This document shows, one piece after another, positions 49,631 to 52,130 of a DNA stretch of 52,130 nucleotides (its first letter is position 1; every line of letters starts with the position of its first letter). The stretch covers positions 1 to 52,130 of the forward strand of contig JAGXIL010000029.1 of assembly GCA_024635655.1 (NCBI GenBank), in the 5' to 3' direction. This DNA is from Gillisia sp. Its GTDB lineage: Bacteria; Bacteroidota; Bacteroidia; Flavobacteriales; Flavobacteriaceae. A model generated the notes under the pieces. That model made no database searches, was not told where the DNA came from, and worked only from the letters and a program-made list of their open reading frames with translations. The position numbers were made by a program, and so were the translations under genes.

Positions 49631-50248
49631 TTAGTTTATCACCACCCTAATATCACCCGTAATAGAGTGGAGCTCAACTTTATGTTTTCCCCCCAAAAAT
49701 TGAGGGGTGTTCACACTGCCCTTTCTGGAGGCAGCAATAATATTGGCATTAGCTGTTTCTACTTCAATTCCACCACTAAACGTATTTACCAGTGCATTTC
49801 CGGAAAAATTCTCGAGCCGGCAAAATCCCGATTGCAACTGTGCCTGTAAATGTTTAAATTTTCCTTCGGCCCGTATTGAGGCGATATTTGAATCTACAAT
49901 TACCTCTAATCCCTCAGGAATTTCGAGAGTGATCTCCAGGGAAAAAACTTTGTGGGCACTTAATTTATCGTATCCGTTTTGGAGGACCTCATGGTATTGG
50001 GAAGTAAGGTGCAATTGCTCCTGCATTACCTGCACATCAAGAGAAATTTCATTGTAATATTCTCCCCGGGTACTGGAGGTAATGGTTATTTTATTGGTTC
50101 TTGATGCTTTTATATCGATCTTAAAAACCTCATCAATTTTGATGTACAGCTGCTCAATTCCTTTTGCATCGTAGATATCCAGAGTTTCCTTTTGGGCATA
50201 CCCCTTGAAAATACATAAAAAGAAAAGGAGGTACAGGAGAGTTTTCAT
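49631..50248 (-). CDS. Secreted GIN-like (DUF2807-type) protein
   Basis: A 205-residue protein with a signal peptide ending in GYAQK. The mature part is a regular beta-helix-like repeat of short strands with turns (GLEVIVDSNIASIRAEGKF, LQSGFCRLENFSGNALVNTF, SGGIEVETANANIIAASRKG), typical of head-GIN or DUF4097-type domains. The function is unknown; such proteins may be surface or periplasmic. It lies between lspA and dksA on the same strand, separated from dksA by a terminator and from lspA by about 40 bp. Confidence 0.75.
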   Translation of the reverse strand: MKTLLYLLFFLCIFKGYAQKETLDIYDAKGIEQLYIKIDEVFKIDIKASRTNKITITSSTRGEYYNEISLDVQVMQEQLHLTSQYHEVLQNGYDKLSAHKVFSLEITLEIPEGLEVIVDSNIASIRAEGKFKHLQAQLQSGFCRLENFSGNALVNTFSGGIEVETANANIIAASRKGSVNTPQFLGGKHKVELHSITGDIRVVIN

Positions 50249-50266
50249 TTGTAACCATAAATTAAT

Positions 50267-50298
50267 ACGCCCCGATAAGTGCTAACTGACCGGGGCGT
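50267..50298 (-). terminator. Terminator of the ileS-dksA operon
   Basis: ACGCCCCG/CGGGGCGT form an eight-pair GC-rich stem with a 16-base loop. The downstream minus-strand sequence is only moderately T-rich (ATTAATTTATGG). It follows the dksA stop by about 20 bp. Confidence 0.6.
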
Positions 50299-50319
50299 TT
50301 ATATATAATAACCTAACGC

Positions 50320-50703
50320 TTAACGCTGTAGATTCTTTGCTTCAATACTTAAAGTAGCATGAGGAACAAGCATTAAACGTTCTTTGGCAATCAATTTGCC
50401 GGTCACGCGACATATACCATAGGTTTTACTCTCTATACGTACGAGTGCATTTTTTAAGTCCCTGATAAACTTTTCCTGACGGATCGCGAGTTGTGAGTTG
50501 GCCTCCTTACTTAGGGTTTCACTTCCTTCTTCAAAAGCTTTGAAGGTTGGGGAGGTATCATCTGTCCCATTGTTTCCATCGTTGACATAGGCACTCTTGT
50601 AAAGAGCTAGTTGCTCCTGGGCCTTGGCAATCTTACTTTGAATAAGCGTCTTAAATTCAGCTAATTCTGCATCGCTGTAGCGTTCTTTAATTTCTGTTGA
50701 CAT
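50320..50703 (-). CDS. TraR/DksA family transcription factor
   Basis: A 127-residue protein with the DksA coiled-coil (about 8-85, ending KNALVRIESKTYG) and a C-terminal zinc-finger-like part. The zinc motif of E. coli DksA (four Cys) is mostly gone: only one Cys remains in GICRVTGKLI, and the second pair reads VPHAT. This is usual for Bacteroidetes DksA, which probably folds without zinc. The family binds the RNA polymerase secondary channel and works with ppGpp to adjust rRNA and stress genes. It is downstream of ileS with only five bases between, so it is co-transcribed with it. Confidence 0.92.
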   Translation of the reverse strand: MSTEIKERYSDAELAEFKTLIQSKIAKAQEQLALYKSAYVNDGNNGTDDTSPTFKAFEEGSETLSKEANSQLAIRQEKFIRDLKNALVRIESKTYGICRVTGKLIAKERLMLVPHATLSIEAKNLQR

Positions 50704-50708
50704 GTGTA

Positions 50709-52130
50709 TTACTGTTTTTTGATACTCAGTTTAGTGGACAGATCGTCAAATTCTATAGACATACCATCTGTAACCACGTCTGCAAATTCGAGGTTTGCAG
50801 TGAGTGTCTCGTTCTTAATGTAATTTATATTTTGCAGGACGGCGGCCTCGACTACACCATCCTTCAGTAGGGTCACATGAATAAAGTCGGTTACTTCTAA
50901 ACCAGAATCCTTTCTCAGATTCTGTATACGATTTACCAATTCTCTGGCTATTCCTTCTTTTTTTAATTCTTCAGAAATATCAACGTCAAGGGCTACTGTA
51001 ATATTACCGCTGCTGGCTACTAACCAACCCTCAATATCCTGAGAGGTAATGATGACATCTTCGGACAACAATGTAAACAATTTTCCGCTTATTTCAACCT
51101 CCAATTTTCCATTGCGCTCGAGTTTCGAGATATCTTCAGAAGAAAAATTATTAATCACTTCCACCACAGATTTCATATCCTTGCCATAGCGCGGGCCGAG
51201 AACCTTAAAATTTGGCTTTGCCTGCTTTACAAGTAAACCTGAAGCATCATCAATAAGTTCAATTTCTTTTACATTAACTTCACTTTTTATCAAATCTGCT
51301 ACTGCAAGTATCTCTAATCTTTGCTGCTCGTCAAAAACCGGTATCATGATACGCTGCAGTGGTTGCCGCACTTTGATCATCTCTTTCTTCCGCAGGGAAA
51401 GTACAAGAGAAGATATAGTTTGGGCCTTTTCCATTTTGTGTTCAAGGTCTTTGTCAACAGATTCCTTATTGTACACAGGGAAATCTGCAAGGTGAACAGA
51501 TTCAAATGTTTCTTTTCCGGTTACGGCATTCAGATCTTTGTAGAGCCTGTCCATAAAGAACGGAGCTACAGGGGCACTTAATTTTGCTACTGTAACCAAA
51601 CAGGTATATAAAGTTTGATATGCTGAAATTTTATCCTGCTCATAATCGCCTTTCCAGAATCTCCTTCGGCTTAAGCGAACATACCAGTTGCTAAGGTGTT
51701 CCTGAACAAAATTTGAAATAGCCCGTGTAGCCTTCGTTGGCTCATATTCAGCATAGAATTTATCTACCTTTTTTACAAGGGTATTTAATTCTGAAAGTAT
51801 CCAACGGTCAATTTCGGGCCGCTTATCCATTGCGATATCAGCTTCAGCATAACTGAAATTATCAAGATTGGAATACAGCGTAAAGAATGAATAGGTGTTA
51901 TACAAGGTTCCGAAGAATTTTCGACTCACTTCTCCTATTCCGTCAAGGTCAAATTTCAGGTTATCCCATGGGTTGGCATTGGAGATCGCGTACCACCTTG
52001 TGGCGTCGGGGCCATAGGTTTGTAAAGTTGCAAAAGGATCGGCCGCATTGCCAAGACGTTTGGACATTTTTTGTCCGTTCTTGTCGAGGACGAGCCCGTT
52101 TGAAACTACATTTTTGTATGCTACATCATC
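50709..52130 (-). CDS. ileS: Isoleucyl-tRNA synthetase, C-terminal part (5' end beyond the window)
   Basis: The frame is open to the right edge, so only the last 473 residues are seen. They begin with DDVAYKNVVSNGLVLDKNGQ and then KMSKRLGN, the class I KMSKS-type loop that binds ATP; an ATG inside this loop is not the start. The anticodon-binding helical domain follows (ISNFVQEHLSNWYVRLSRRR, WKGDYEQDK), then the C-terminal junction region common to longer Bacteroidetes and eukaryotic-type IleS (LVNRIQNLRKDSGLEVTD). The catalytic HIGH motif and editing domain lie outside. dksA follows closely, forming an ileS-dksA operon. Confidence 0.95.
   Translation of the reverse strand, partial: DDVAYKNVVSNGLVLDKNGQKMSKRLGNAADPFATLQTYGPDATRWYAISNANPWDNLKFDLDGIGEVSRKFFGTLYNTYSFFTLYSNLDNFSYAEADIAMDKRPEIDRWILSELNTLVKKVDKFYAEYEPTKATRAISNFVQEHLSNWYVRLSRRRFWKGDYEQDKISAYQTLYTCLVTVAKLSAPVAPFFMDRLYKDLNAVTGKETFESVHLADFPVYNKESVDKDLEHKMEKAQTISSLVLSLRKKEMIKVRQPLQRIMIPVFDEQQRLEILAVADLIKSEVNVKEIELIDDASGLLVKQAKPNFKVLGPRYGKDMKSVVEVINNFSSEDISKLERNGKLEVEISGKLFTLLSEDVIITSQDIEGWLVASSGNITVALDVDISEELKKEGIARELVNRIQNLRKDSGLEVTDFIHVTLLKDGVVEAAVLQNINYIKNETLTANLEFADVVTDGMSIEFDDLSTKLSIKKQ

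Overview
The window looks like chromosomal DNA of a free-living, probably marine or saline, member of the Flavobacteriaceae (Gramella/Christiangramia, Salegentibacter or Zunongwangia type). This rests on the mix of families (two large TonB-dependent receptors with carboxypeptidase-like N-terminal domains, DUF2490, DUF3108, DUF1028, HAEPLYID family, patatin fused to an outer-membrane barrel, Bacteroidetes-type DksA and M23 peptidase), on moderately AT-rich DNA, and on repeated matches to the Bacteroidetes promoter -7 element TAnnTTTG. No phage, CRISPR or rRNA genes are visible. The assignment is by recognition, not by search.

Layout. 1-425: a cluster of short degenerate repeats, a terminator, then tRNA-Arg(CCT). 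0.6-8 kb: small secreted and lipoprotein genes (including a lipoprotein with two copies of an HGQPGHxC motif and a DUF1028-TPR protein), a DUF3095 protein, an M28 peptidase and a DUF5602 lipoprotein. 8.4-12.2 kb: a cysteine-desulfurase-like enzyme convergent with an NAD salvage cluster (macro-domain deacetylase, pncB, pncA). 12.3-16.2 kb: a porin, a small outer-membrane protein, two identical tRNA-Asn genes and the RseP-type protease. 16.3-21.3 kb: a SCO protein, then a metal-homeostasis locus in which a ZIP transporter and a DtxR/MntR repressor diverge from a TonB receptor around a perfect palindrome. 21.3-24.3 kb: the scrambled part, where the two ends of one outer-membrane transporter gene appear to lie on either side of about 2.3 kb of inserted DNA carrying a HAEPLYID gene pair and broken gene ends. 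24.4-28.8 kb: housekeeping and small genes (TerB-DnaJ co-chaperone, bacilliredoxin, PlsC-like acyltransferase, HD hydrolase). 28.9-34 kb: an Oar-like TonB receptor and pgi. 34-39.8 kb: M23 peptidase, tryptophan-dioxygenase-like protein and DUF3108 as one operon, followed by the tyrosine-degradation pair hppD and hmgA. 40-44 kb: uvrC and a patatin-barrel protein. 44.2-47 kb: a tight RimB-like protease, RimK ligase, AstE-like deacylase and 5-formyl-THF cyclo-ligase operon. 47-52 kb: histidine kinase and single-domain response regulator, lspA, a GIN-like secreted protein, dksA and the 3' part of ileS, which runs off the right edge.

How genes work together. HmgA and HppD are consecutive steps of tyrosine breakdown through homogentisate. 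PncA and PncB convert nicotinamide to nicotinate mononucleotide; the adjacent macro protein probably handles ADP-ribose derivatives made from NAD. The ZIP transporter, DtxR repressor and TonB receptor form a plausible metal regulon. The RimB/RimK/AstE-like trio suggests addition and removal of glutamate-type groups on a protein or small molecule.

The most interesting points are the split transporter with inserted cargo, the DtxR-type palindrome between two promoters, the RimB/RimK/AstE-like operon, and a terminator whose loop contains the -33 element of the next operon's promoter. I see no clearly undescribed complete system.
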